Positions 8,213 to 16,650 of a DNA stretch of 48,482 bases are shown here, one piece after another; position 1 is the first letter of the stretch; each line of letters opens with the position of its first letter. The stretch covers positions 1 to 48,482 of the forward strand of contig DXHA01000079.1 of NCBI GenBank assembly GCA_019113675.1. The letters run 5' to 3'. The notes beneath the pieces were generated by a model, which made no database searches, was not told the origin of the DNA, and was given only the letters and a program-made list of their open reading frames with translations. The translations under genes and the position numbers were made by a program. Origin of the DNA: Candidatus Yaniella excrementigallinarum. GTDB taxonomy: Bacteria; Actinomycetota; Actinomycetes; Actinomycetales; Micrococcaceae.

Positions 8213-10330
8213 TTGACGCAACCATTGCTCGATACCACGAACATCACTTACCGTGCCGGCTTAGTCACCGAACTCTTCGACCAAGCCTATACGCACCTGC
8301 CCAATGGGCTACCCGGTCCCCTGCCTCAAGAAATCGTAGACGCCGCCGATCCCGATTTGCATCCTGGCCGAGCGCCAGGCCAAACCCACTACCGCCCCGA
8401 TGCCACCGGCAAACAGGTCGACGAATCCCACCGCATGGCCTACTGGGAAGCAGCCGGCAACCGCCTGCAATGGGATACCCCGTTTGAAACCATTCACTCC
8501 TGGATCAAACCTAATCCCCAAACCCAACACGGCCCCGAAGCCCGCTGGTATCAAGACGGCACCCTCAATGTGGCGGAAAACTGCTTGGACCGTCACATCG
8601 CAGCCGGCCACGGCGATAAAGTCGCCCTGTATTTTGAAGGCGAGCCCGGTGACCGTCGCGCCGTCACCTATAACCAACTGCTAACCGAAGTAGCCCAAAC
8701 CGCCCACGCGCTGACCGCATTAGGCATCAAGCCTGGTGACCGGGTAGTCGTCTACCTGCCGGTCATTGTCGAAACCGTGGTCATCGCACTGGCCTGCGCC
8801 CGCATCGGCGCCGTCCACTCACTGGTCTTTGGTGGATTCTCCGCAGAAGCGCTGAAATTCCGGGTGGAAGACACCGGTGCCAAACTGCTTGTCACCTCCG
8901 ACGGCCAATTTCGGCGCGGCAAAGCCGTACCGGTCAAAACAGCAGCGGACGAGGCCGTTTCCGGGGACAACAACATCGAACACGTGCTGGTGGTCAACCG
9001 CACCGGGCACACCGACATCCCCTGGACACCAGGCCGTGATGTGTGGTGGGATGACATCGTTACAAAGCAGTCCACACACCATACGCCTGAATACTTCGAA
9101 GCCGAACATCCGCTGTTCATCATGTACACATCAGGCACCACCGGCCAACCCAAAGGCCTGGTCCATACTTCAGGCGGCTATCTAGCCCACGCCTCAGTCA
9201 CCTACGACTATCTATTTGCCAACCCGGATGTCACCAAACGTCATAATGACGTGCACTGGTGCACCGCAGATCTGGCCTGGGTCACCGCCCACACCTACGA
9301 AATATATGGGCCGCTATCCAATGGTGCCACCCAGGTCATCTATGAAGGTGTGCCCAACGCGCCACACACCGCCCGCCATTTTGAAGTCATCCAACGCTAC
9401 GGTGTGACCAGCTACTACACTGCCCCCACTCTGCTGCGTTCCCTGATGGGCTGGCATGAAAATGGCCCATCAGACCAATACGATCTGTCCTCGATCCGAT
9501 TGATCGGTACCGTGGGCGAAGCCGTCAACCCGGAAGCCTGGGCATGGGCGCGCAAACATATTGGCCGTGACACCGCCGAAGGCGTTCCCATGGTGGATAC
9601 CTGGTGGCAGTCGGAAACCGGTTCAACAATCATCTCCCCGCGCCAAACCGATACCACCTTCAAACCCGGTTCTGGTTCCCGTCCGCTACCCGGCGTCAAT
9701 GTGGCGGTTGTGGATGACAATGGAAACCCGACGGAACCCAATAAGCAAGGCGTTATTGTTGTCACCCGTCCTGGACCCGGCGCGGCCCGCACCGTATGGG
9801 GCAACCCGAAGCGTTTCTATAATTCCTATTGGCAAGACTTTTACTGGGCCGAAGATGGTCGCGGCTGGTTTTTGGCCGGTGACGGTGCCAAAGTCGACGA
9901 CGACGACGATATTTGGATACTTGGCCGCATCGATGATGTCATCAATATTTCCGGCCACCGGTTATCCACCATCGAAATTGAATCAGCCCTGGTGTCCCAC
10001 CCCAATGTGATCGAAGCCGGGGTCACCCCGGTCCCTGACCCCAAAACCGGGCACTGTGCCATCGCGTTTGTGGTGGCCCGCGGGGACTTCCACGACGAGG
10101 CCGCCAAAACCGAACTCACCCAACTGGTTACCAAACACATTGGCCCGGTGGCCAAACCTGCCGACATTGTCTTTGTGCCCGATGTGCCCAAAACCCGTTC
10201 CGGTAAGATCATGCGTCGCATCCTCACCCAGCTGTACACCGGTGACACTTTAGGGGATACAACATCCTTGCAAAATGAGCCGGCCGTGGCCGCTATCGCA
10301 GCCGTATTATCAGGACAACACCGCCAGTAG
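8213..10330 (+). CDS. Acetyl-CoA-synthetase-like acyl-CoA ligase (AMP-forming)
   Basis: This 705-residue enzyme adenylates a short carboxylic acid and joins it to CoA. It shows YTSGTTGQPKG (phosphate-binding loop), DTWWQSETGS (adenine and acyl pocket), SGHRLSTIEIE (hinge) and, near the C-terminus, KTRSGKIMRR with the catalytic Lys. HWCTADLAWVTAHTYEIYGP and EGVPN are typical of the acetyl-CoA synthetase clade. It is some 50 residues longer than usual, with the extra sequence at the N-terminus. The start is TTG at 8213, set by GAAAGG eight bases upstream. The unusual point is the SAM-type riboswitch directly ahead: housekeeping Acs is not normally sulfur-controlled. It may activate the carbon acid left after desulfuration. 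It overlaps the convergent permease gene by 21 bases. Confidence 0.85.
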   Translation: MTQPLLDTTNITYRAGLVTELFDQAYTHLPNGLPGPLPQEIVDAADPDLHPGRAPGQTHYRPDATGKQVDESHRMAYWEAAGNRLQWDTPFETIHSWIKPNPQTQHGPEARWYQDGTLNVAENCLDRHIAAGHGDKVALYFEGEPGDRRAVTYNQLLTEVAQTAHALTALGIKPGDRVVVYLPVIVETVVIALACARIGAVHSLVFGGFSAEALKFRVEDTGAKLLVTSDGQFRRGKAVPVKTAADEAVSGDNNIEHVLVVNRTGHTDIPWTPGRDVWWDDIVTKQSTHHTPEYFEAEHPLFIMYTSGTTGQPKGLVHTSGGYLAHASVTYDYLFANPDVTKRHNDVHWCTADLAWVTAHTYEIYGPLSNGATQVIYEGVPNAPHTARHFEVIQRYGVTSYYTAPTLLRSLMGWHENGPSDQYDLSSIRLIGTVGEAVNPEAWAWARKHIGRDTAEGVPMVDTWWQSETGSTIISPRQTDTTFKPGSGSRPLPGVNVAVVDDNGNPTEPNKQGVIVVTRPGPGAARTVWGNPKRFYNSYWQDFYWAEDGRGWFLAGDGAKVDDDDDIWILGRIDDVINISGHRLSTIEIESALVSHPNVIEAGVTPVPDPKTGHCAIAFVVARGDFHDEAAKTELTQLVTKHIGPVAKPADIVFVPDVPKTRSGKIMRRILTQLYTGDTLGDTTSLQNEPAVAAIAAVLSGQHRQ

Positions 10331-11395
10331 CCCACCGGCCAGCACCGCTGCGATGGCCACAGCCGTGGTCATCGCCGTGGTGGCACGCCAGCCAAGTGAC
10401 TGACCAACCATCACAATCGATGGGATACTTAGGGCCGGTAAGGCAACCAGTAGCGCACCCGTGGTGCCAACCCCGGCCCCGGCTGCCAGCAGAGCCGCGA
10501 TAATCGGGATTTCACCGCCGGTGGGGATCACCAACACGGTGCCCACCACCGCGGCAATAAGAACGGCAATCCCACCAATAGATGCTTCTAGCCCAAAAAC
10601 GCCGGTCAACCACGGGCCCAATAGGCCCATGAGAAATACCATAACGAGGTGCTCTGGAACCAAGACCAAAACATAACGAGATAAAGAGCGCGCAAACCGT
10701 CCGGGTAAAGCAGATATTTGATGCTGGGATACCGGCGGTTTGGGAATGGCGTCGGTACGGCCACCAAGCCACCGGCCAATCAGTGCGGTAGCTCCTACGG
10801 CCACCACAATGCCCATCACTACCCGAGTAACAACGTACTGCCAGGGTAGTACCAGGGCCAAAAAGACCAACACTGCCGGATTCAACAAGGGGTTGCCCAC
10901 CCAATAGGCTAAGGCGGCCCCGGTAGACACCCCGGAGCGCCGCAGGCCCGCTGTTACCGGAGCCGCGCAACAGGTGCACATCATGCTGGGCATCGATAAA
11001 CTTGCACCCACAACAGACTGCTGCACCGCCGTTGGCCTGTTCATAACACGAACCAACCAATCGCGCCGGACCAGTGCGTCAATTGCTGCAGCAACTATGA
11101 GCGCAACCAGCAGTGCTTTCCATACTGCATCGAAGTAGACCAGCGTAAAATTCCATGCCCCGACCAGTGAGAAAGCCTCACCCAGCGAGTCGAATAGTGA
11201 ATCCCCATCCCAAGCTGCCGTCTCCTGTAAGGTCCAGGCCCTATCCCAGTACGGCAACCACTTTGACCATGTCAGCCCGATAACTAGGAAAAGTACCAGC
11301 ACGCCTAACCCGGCCCAGTCAGCCCCAGTGAATCGGGGCCGCACAGCTGTATCAGTCTGCAACTTCTGAGTCACGTAATCATCACGCCTTATCAC
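10310..11395 (-). CDS. Predicted permease of the DUF318/ArsP-like family
   Basis: This is a 361-residue membrane protein with roughly eight hydrophobic segments. The family mark is a conserved cysteine-proline motif in a helix, here MCTCCAAPV (Cys140, Cys142 and Cys143), followed by GNPLLNPAVL in the second half-repeat. Some relatives (ArsP) export organoarsenicals; others are uncharacterised. The start is probably GTG at 11395, but GTG at 11374 is equally possible because AAGGCG lies upstream of it. Its 3' end overlaps the acyl-CoA ligase gene by 21 bases in convergent orientation. No arsenic regulator is nearby, so arsenical transport is not supported by context. Confidence 0.65.
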   Translation of the reverse strand: MIRRDDYVTQKLQTDTAVRPRFTGADWAGLGVLVLFLVIGLTWSKWLPYWDRAWTLQETAAWDGDSLFDSLGEAFSLVGAWNFTLVYFDAVWKALLVALIVAAAIDALVRRDWLVRVMNRPTAVQQSVVGASLSMPSMMCTCCAAPVTAGLRRSGVSTGAALAYWVGNPLLNPAVLVFLALVLPWQYVVTRVVMGIVVAVGATALIGRWLGGRTDAIPKPPVSQHQISALPGRFARSLSRYVLVLVPEHLVMVFLMGLLGPWLTGVFGLEASIGGIAVLIAAVVGTVLVIPTGGEIPIIAALLAAGAGVGTTGALLVALPALSIPSIVMVGQSLGWRATTAMTTAVAIAAVLAGGLLAVLS

Positions 11396-11524
11396 GTACC
11401 GCTAGATACCACCGCACGGTACAGCATCAGTGCTACACAACACCATGGTCGACGACCCAAAATATCCATCGGGCAATTTCACGGCGTAACCTGGTGATGA
11501 ACTAGTACTACAAAAGAAGGTGCA

Positions 11525-12787
11525 ATGTCTCGTCGCTCCCGCCGCGAAGGACCCTTGGCGAATGCGTTTCAAATCTATGCACCGTCATTAGTGTATGCCA
11601 CCGGTGTTGGGGCGATCATGCCGGCCATTGCCACCGCCTCCACCCGGTTTGGTGTTTCAGTGGCTTTAGCAGCCAGCACCGTAACCCTGATTGGTGTCGG
11701 ATCGTTGATTGCCAATGCTCCGGCCGCCCAGTTGGCGTCTCGTGCCGGCGAGCGCACCACCATGATCATTGCCGCTTCGGTGGGTACCGGGGGTGTCCTA
11801 TTGGCCTGGGCGATGGTAGCTGGATGGTCCCCGGCCAATGCCACCACTGATTTTTCCGGTTATATGCTGGGCATTTTGATGGTTGGGATGGCCGCGGCGG
11901 GGTTTAATTTGGCCCGCCAATCCTATTTGGCGGTGGCCGTACCCTTATCGCACCGGGCCCGGGCGATGTCGCTGTTGGGTGGCATGCAACGGGTGGGATC
12001 ATTTATCGGACCGTTTGTGGGTGCCGGGGCGCAGTCCCTGATGGGCATTCAAGGAGCTTTTGCCGTCGGTGCGGTATGTATGGGACTTGCCGTTATCATC
12101 ACGTTCTGGATTCAAGAACTTGAAGAACCAGCCACGGCACCACCAGCAGAACCACCCACTACGGGCCCAATAGAAATTATCACCAACCCCACGATGATTT
12201 CTCTGGCGAAACAGCATTGGCGGGTGCTGTTATCTTCTGGGTTGGGCGTGTTGTGTCTGACGGCGATGCGGGCTTCACGCACCGCTGTCATCCCGTTGTG
12301 GGCCGAACACATTGGACTGAGCCCTGCCCAAGCTTCCCTAGCCTACGGAGTCTCCGGTGCAGTAGATATGCTGATGTTTTATCCGGCCGGTTCACTCATG
12401 GATCGCAAAGGCCGTCGGGTGGTGGCCGTATCGTGTCTAACCGGACTAACTATTGGCGTGGCCGTGGTTCCCTTCACCACATCCAGCGTCTGGTTATTAG
12501 TCGCCGCCTTTTTAATCGGACTGGGCAATGGCTTTGGAGCCGGCATTGTGATGACACTGGGCGCAGATTATTCCCCACCGGTGGGGCGAGCAAAATTCTT
12601 GGCCCTGTGGCGGCTACTATCCGATGCCGGAATGCTCAGCGGCCCACTGTTGATCTCGGCGGTCACCGCTATTTCTTCATTGGCTGTTGGTATTTGGGCC
12701 ATCGCCGGCCTGGCGCTGGCAGGTGCGGGAATATTTGCCCGCACCTTACCGCACGGTCCAGGACCGGTAGCTCGACAAGACGCCTAG
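11525..12787 (+). CDS. Major facilitator superfamily transporter
   Basis: This is a 420-residue protein with about 12 transmembrane segments and a hydrophilic central loop rich in Pro and Glu near residues 200-220. The loop between helices 2 and 3 reads QLASRAGERTTM, a degenerate form of the MFS signature, and its repeat in the second half is GSLMDRKGRRVV. AGAAGG precedes the ATG. It looks like a multidrug-type or metabolite exporter. It stands alone, with a 4-base convergent overlap with the alcohol dehydrogenase gene. The substrate is unknown. Confidence 0.8.
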   Translation: MSRRSRREGPLANAFQIYAPSLVYATGVGAIMPAIATASTRFGVSVALAASTVTLIGVGSLIANAPAAQLASRAGERTTMIIAASVGTGGVLLAWAMVAGWSPANATTDFSGYMLGILMVGMAAAGFNLARQSYLAVAVPLSHRARAMSLLGGMQRVGSFIGPFVGAGAQSLMGIQGAFAVGAVCMGLAVIITFWIQELEEPATAPPAEPPTTGPIEIITNPTMISLAKQHWRVLLSSGLGVLCLTAMRASRTAVIPLWAEHIGLSPAQASLAYGVSGAVDMLMFYPAGSLMDRKGRRVVAVSCLTGLTIGVAVVPFTTSSVWLLVAAFLIGLGNGFGAGIVMTLGADYSPPVGRAKFLALWRLLSDAGMLSGPLLISAVTAISSLAVGIWAIAGLALAGAGIFARTLPHGPGPVARQDA

Positions 12788-13881
12788 GAAAAGTCAGTGA
12801 TTACTACGCGGTTGACTTTGGGGTCACGAATCATTTGGTAGCCTTCATTGACTTGGCTGAGTTTGATTTCACCGGAGACAATATCGTCCAGGTTCAGCCG
12901 CCCGGCCTGATACTGTTCGACCAGCATCGCCATGTCACGTTTCGGCACACCTGAACCCAGAAATACACCCTGGATGCCCTTGCGTGCGAACGCGTTTTCC
13001 AACGGAACGGTATTCAAGGTATCCGTGGGCGAGCCCATACCGATCTGGTACAGTGTGCCGCCATTATCCAACATGTCATATCCTTGGCGCGCGGTGGCAC
13101 CGATACCAACGACGTCGAAGACATATTTCACCCCGAAACCGCCGGTAAGTTCTTTAACCGCGGCCACCGGGTCAACTTCAGCAGAATTAATGGTGTGGGT
13201 AGCACCAAATTTCTTGGCGGCTTCCAGTGATGCTGCGTTGACGTCCACGGAAATGATTTTGCCGGCACTGGCCAATACTGCACCGGATACTGCGTTGAGC
13301 CCAACACCACCGGCACCAATAATAACGACGTCTTCACCGGCACGAACCTTAGCGGCATTTAGTACCGCCCCGGTCCCGGTAATCACACCGCAACCAATGA
13401 CTGCAGCCTGGGCGAATGGCATATCTTTTGGTAATTTGACCAGCATATTTTCATGCACTAGTGATTGCTGTGCGAAACCGCCCAGCGCCATCCCCTGGGT
13501 GAGGGGTTTGCCATCGGCGTCTTTGAGGCGAGGTTCTTCGTCTTCGCCACGAACGGTCGGCTCTGGTGAACGACACAGCCCTGGTTCGCCGTCCAAACAG
13601 CGTTCACATTTGCCACAGAACTGCACCAAGCAGGCCGCTACGTGGTCGCCCACCGCAAATTCGGTCACGTTTGGGCCAACGGCAGTCACTACCCCGGCAA
13701 TTTCGTGGCCCAACACTGCTGGAGGCGGATACTGTACTTCTTGGCTCATCTCCATCTGATCTGAACCGCATAGTCCCGAGGCTTTCAGCTCAACCAGAAC
13801 TTCTTGGCCGATGGGATCTGCAATGTGAATATCTTCTTCAACCCAGCCCCCGCCGAGTTCACGAACGACCATGGCTTTCAT
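12784..13881 (-). CDS. Zinc-dependent alcohol dehydrogenase (class III-like, MDR family)
   Basis: This 365-residue NAD-linked medium-chain dehydrogenase interconverts an alcohol and an aldehyde. Catalytic zinc ligands are seen at Cys38 (GLCGSD) and His59-Glu60 (GHE); structural zinc cysteines are at 89, 92, 95 and 103 (CGKCERCLDGEPGLC); the Rossmann motif is GAGGVGLNAV. The overall pattern is closest to class III and mycothiol/formaldehyde-type enzymes. The open frame extends to 13911, but GGAGGT lies seven bases before the ATG at 13881, which is chosen. It is divergent from the aldehyde dehydrogenase gene, so together they probably handle alcohol and aldehyde products of the amine pathway next door. 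Confidence 0.88.
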   Translation of the reverse strand: MKAMVVRELGGGWVEEDIHIADPIGQEVLVELKASGLCGSDQMEMSQEVQYPPPAVLGHEIAGVVTAVGPNVTEFAVGDHVAACLVQFCGKCERCLDGEPGLCRSPEPTVRGEDEEPRLKDADGKPLTQGMALGGFAQQSLVHENMLVKLPKDMPFAQAAVIGCGVITGTGAVLNAAKVRAGEDVVIIGAGGVGLNAVSGAVLASAGKIISVDVNAASLEAAKKFGATHTINSAEVDPVAAVKELTGGFGVKYVFDVVGIGATARQGYDMLDNGGTLYQIGMGSPTDTLNTVPLENAFARKGIQGVFLGSGVPKRDMAMLVEQYQAGRLNLDDIVSGEIKLSQVNEGYQMIRDPKVNRVVITDFS

Positions 13882-13903
13882 GATGGGTACCTCCATATCT
13901 GTG

Positions 13904-13925
13904 GTGGACATTTCGTAGTGTCCAC
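13904..13925. promoter_or_regulatory. Perfect 7-bp inverted repeat in the adh/aldehyde dehydrogenase divergent region
   Basis: GTGGACA and TGTCCAC are separated by eight bases (TTTCGTAG). The repeat lies 23 bases upstream of the preferred adh start and inside the 240-base region shared by two divergent genes. It could be an operator or a leader hairpin. The AraC-type regulator encoded nearby usually prefers direct repeats, so it is not an obvious match. Confidence 0.4.
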
Positions 13926-14121
13926 AAAAATAACTGTAGCTGATGCGAACTTACGAACCGCCCGTGCATTGGTGAGCCCGATATACTGCAGATGACGCGG
14001 AGTTATGCGCAACAGTCCAAGAGCTCTGCGCCAAAACCCTAGTAGGCACAGCTCATGTTTGGCAGCCTGGTCTTAACCATGCTTTACGCTCACTAGGTTT
14101 GAACACAACACGGAGGGATTC

Positions 14122-15537
14122 ATGTCCACAGATCTCACGACCTACGAAAACCTGCTGGCCGCCATCACCGTTGACGATGGTACCGCAGTCCATGACCCAG
14201 CCACCGGCGAGTTTATCGGCAACACTAGGGTTTCAACTCCGGCTGATGTTGATGCCGCAGTCGCCCGGGCCAGCCAAGCCCAAGTCTCCTGGGGTGCACT
14301 CACCCATGCAGAGCGGTCCGCTTATCTGCACAAAGCCGCCGATGCGGTCAATGCTTCCATCGAGGCGCTCGCCCAGGTGCTGGCCCGTGAGGTCGGCAAA
14401 CCACTCAACGGCCCCAATGCCCGTTTCGAGGCTGGCGCCTGTGAGGCTTGGCTGCGTGCTAACGCAGATTTTGCCGTCGAAGACGAAGTGCTCGTCGACG
14501 ACGACTCCGGTAAAGCCGTCCTATCGTATGTACCCATCGGTGTGGTGGGTGCCATTGGCCCATGGAACTGGCCGATGATGATCTCGGTGTGGCAATTGGC
14601 TCCGTCATTGCGGATGGGCAATACCGTGGTGATGAAACCATCGGAACACACGCCATTATCGGTCCAAGCCCTGGTGGCCGTGCTCAACCAAGTACTACCG
14701 GATAGTGTGTTGCAGGTTGTGCCCGGCGACGGCGAAATCGGTGAAGCCATTACCGGCCACGAGGATATCGGCAAGATCATGTTCACCGGTTCCACCAAGA
14801 CTGGTCAAGCTATTATGCGCAGTGCCGCAGGCGATATGAAACGTGTAACCCTGGAACTGGGTGGCAATGACGCCGGTATTGTCCTGGACGATATCAACGT
14901 TGAGGAAATGGCCGACGATATTTTCTGGGGTGCCTTTATCAACACCGGTCAAACCTGTGCTGCGCTGAAACGGTTATACGTGCCAGCCTCGATTTATGAC
15001 CAGCTGGTTGATGCGCTGGCAAAGATTGCTGCAGAAACCCCCATGGGCCAGGGCATGTCTGAAGAAAACGTCCTTGGCCCGTTACAAAACCAAGCACAGC
15101 AAACCATCGTGGCAGACCTGGTTGAACAAGCCCGCAAATCCGGTGCCAACATCGTTACCGGTGGCAACCCAGACGATCAACAGCCAGGTTACTTCTACCC
15201 GGCAACCATCGTCTCAGACATCGACCAGGACAACCCGCTGGTACAGGTTGAACAATTCGGCCCAGCCCTGCCCATCGTCAAATACGACACCATCGATCAA
15301 GCCATTGAATGGGCCAACGCTCTGGATGTCGGTCTGGGATCTTCAGTATGGTCGGCTGATGAGCAGCGGGCTCGCGAAGTCGCCGATCGTCTGATTGCCG
15401 GGACCACCTGGATCAACAAACACGGTGCCGTTGATCCGCGGATCCCGTTTGGTGGGGTCAAGAAATCCGGTATGGGTCTGGAATTCGGTGTCGAAGGGCT
15501 CAAACAAGTCGCCCTACCCAAAGTCACCGCACTCTAA
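14122..15537 (+). CDS. NAD(P)-dependent aldehyde dehydrogenase
   Basis: This 471-residue enzyme oxidises an aldehyde to its acid. Catalytic Cys279 lies in NTGQTCAA, the general base Glu245 in LELGGND, Asn149 in GPWNWPMM, and the cofactor loop is FTGSTKTGQ. GGAGGG precedes the ATG. It is divergent from the alcohol dehydrogenase gene and followed by an AraC-type regulator and an amine oxidase gene. That order suggests it oxidises the aldehyde made by the amine oxidase, as FeaB does in phenylethylamine breakdown. The family is certain; the substrate is inferred. Confidence 0.9.
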   Translation: MSTDLTTYENLLAAITVDDGTAVHDPATGEFIGNTRVSTPADVDAAVARASQAQVSWGALTHAERSAYLHKAADAVNASIEALAQVLAREVGKPLNGPNARFEAGACEAWLRANADFAVEDEVLVDDDSGKAVLSYVPIGVVGAIGPWNWPMMISVWQLAPSLRMGNTVVMKPSEHTPLSVQALVAVLNQVLPDSVLQVVPGDGEIGEAITGHEDIGKIMFTGSTKTGQAIMRSAAGDMKRVTLELGGNDAGIVLDDINVEEMADDIFWGAFINTGQTCAALKRLYVPASIYDQLVDALAKIAAETPMGQGMSEENVLGPLQNQAQQTIVADLVEQARKSGANIVTGGNPDDQQPGYFYPATIVSDIDQDNPLVQVEQFGPALPIVKYDTIDQAIEWANALDVGLGSSVWSADEQRAREVADRLIAGTTWINKHGAVDPRIPFGGVKKSGMGLEFGVEGLKQVALPKVTAL

Positions 15538-15555
15538 CCCCTCGCTTATTCATCA

Positions 15556-15592
15556 CTTTGCCCCGGTCATGCTAGCAATGGCTGGGGCAAAG
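15556..15592 (+). terminator. Stem-loop after the aldehyde dehydrogenase gene
   Basis: CTTTGCCCC and GGGGCAAAG form a perfect 9-bp stem around a 19-base loop, 18 bases after the stop codon. There is no U-tract, so it may be a weak terminator or an mRNA-stabilising hairpin between this gene and the regulator gene. Confidence 0.45.
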
Positions 15593-15675
15593 GCATGTTC
15601 AAGACTCGTGGTCTTCGCCGATTAACATGGGAATTACAACGTTTTCCCGTTCTGGAGAAAGTCAAGGCGAGAAGT

Positions 15676-16641
15676 ATGCAAGAACACCACGGAGCGCTGG
15701 CGGGTACGGGCACCACTCCGATACGCGACCAAGACTTTTGGTCGTGGTCCCAGCTCGTCAAAGAAAACTTTCCCAACCTTGAACTCACCACACCGGACCG
15801 CGAAGCCTTCCGTGCTGGTCAACACCATGTGTCGTTAGGGGAAGTACAACTTTTTGACATGTACACCGGCCCGCATACGGTGACCCAGGGTAAAGTGCTC
15901 ACGTCGTCGGTGCAACAAAACCTGTGCAAATTGTCGCTACAATTTTCTGGGACGACACATCTGACCCAAGACGGCCGCACCTGTGCGCTGTCTCCTGGCG
16001 ACTTGGCATTGTATGTCGCCCACCGGCCCTATACTTTGCACTACACCGCTGAACAGCGCAGTCTTATTATCCAGTTTCCGCAAGAGTTACTGCATTTGGT
16101 CCAAAACCAGGTTTCGCAGGTAACAGCGGTCCCCATCAGCGCGGATACGGGGCTGGGAAAAGTGGCTGTGCCATTATTTGAGCAGCTGGCGTTGAATCTG
16201 CATATTTTACAAGGCCCACACGCATTGCGCCTGGTGCGCTCTGCCTTAGAAATGTTGGTTACCGTACTGCTTGAGGCAGCGAAAAAACAAAACGAACTTC
16301 ACGATGACAACCCGTTATTCCAACAAGCTGTGGCATTCATAAACGATCACCTCAGCGATCCAGAGCTGAGCCCGCAGATGATTGCCGATTATTTTTATGT
16401 CTCTCTTCGGCAGTTACACAGTAAATTTTCCGAAGAAGACCAAACCATTAGTTCCTATATTCGTAATGAACGAATTCGTCGGATCCGTCAAGCACTCGCG
16501 GATCCGACGTATCAGGATGAAACAGTGCAAAGCATCAGCTCACGTTTCGGGCTCACTGACGCTTCGCATGTTTCAAAACTATTCAAACAAACATACGGCC
16601 AGACCCCTTCTGGTTATCGGCACACCATTTTCGGGCAATAA
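15676..16641 (+). CDS. AraC-family transcriptional regulator, FeaR-like
   Basis: This is a 321-residue regulator. The N-terminal half (to about residue 180) resembles the AraC-binding-like domain of FeaR-type activators, with LCKLSLQFSGTTHL and the following LSPGDLALYVAHRPYTL. The C-terminal 100 residues form a double helix-turn-helix: MIADYFYVSLRQLHSKF and then SISSRFGLTDASHVSKLFKQ. The frame opens further upstream, but ATG at 15676 has AAGGCGAG just before it. FeaR controls amine oxidase and aldehyde dehydrogenase genes in phenylethylamine and tyramine catabolism. The same gene types flank this one, which supports the same role. It is convergent with the amine oxidase gene. Confidence 0.85.
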   Translation: MQEHHGALAGTGTTPIRDQDFWSWSQLVKENFPNLELTTPDREAFRAGQHHVSLGEVQLFDMYTGPHTVTQGKVLTSSVQQNLCKLSLQFSGTTHLTQDGRTCALSPGDLALYVAHRPYTLHYTAEQRSLIIQFPQELLHLVQNQVSQVTAVPISADTGLGKVAVPLFEQLALNLHILQGPHALRLVRSALEMLVTVLLEAAKKQNELHDDNPLFQQAVAFINDHLSDPELSPQMIADYFYVSLRQLHSKFSEEDQTISSYIRNERIRRIRQALADPTYQDETVQSISSRFGLTDASHVSKLFKQTYGQTPSGYRHTIFGQ

Positions 16642-16650
16642 CCTGTGGCG

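Noticed and set aside
12217-12954. Plus-strand open frame of 245 codons
   Set aside because: It overlaps the MFS gene in another frame and then runs antisense into adh; no recognisable domain.
12932-13759. Plus-strand open frame of 275 codons opposite adh
   Set aside because: The minus strand carries complete zinc and NAD motifs; this frame is Pro/Ser/Thr-rich shadow sequence.
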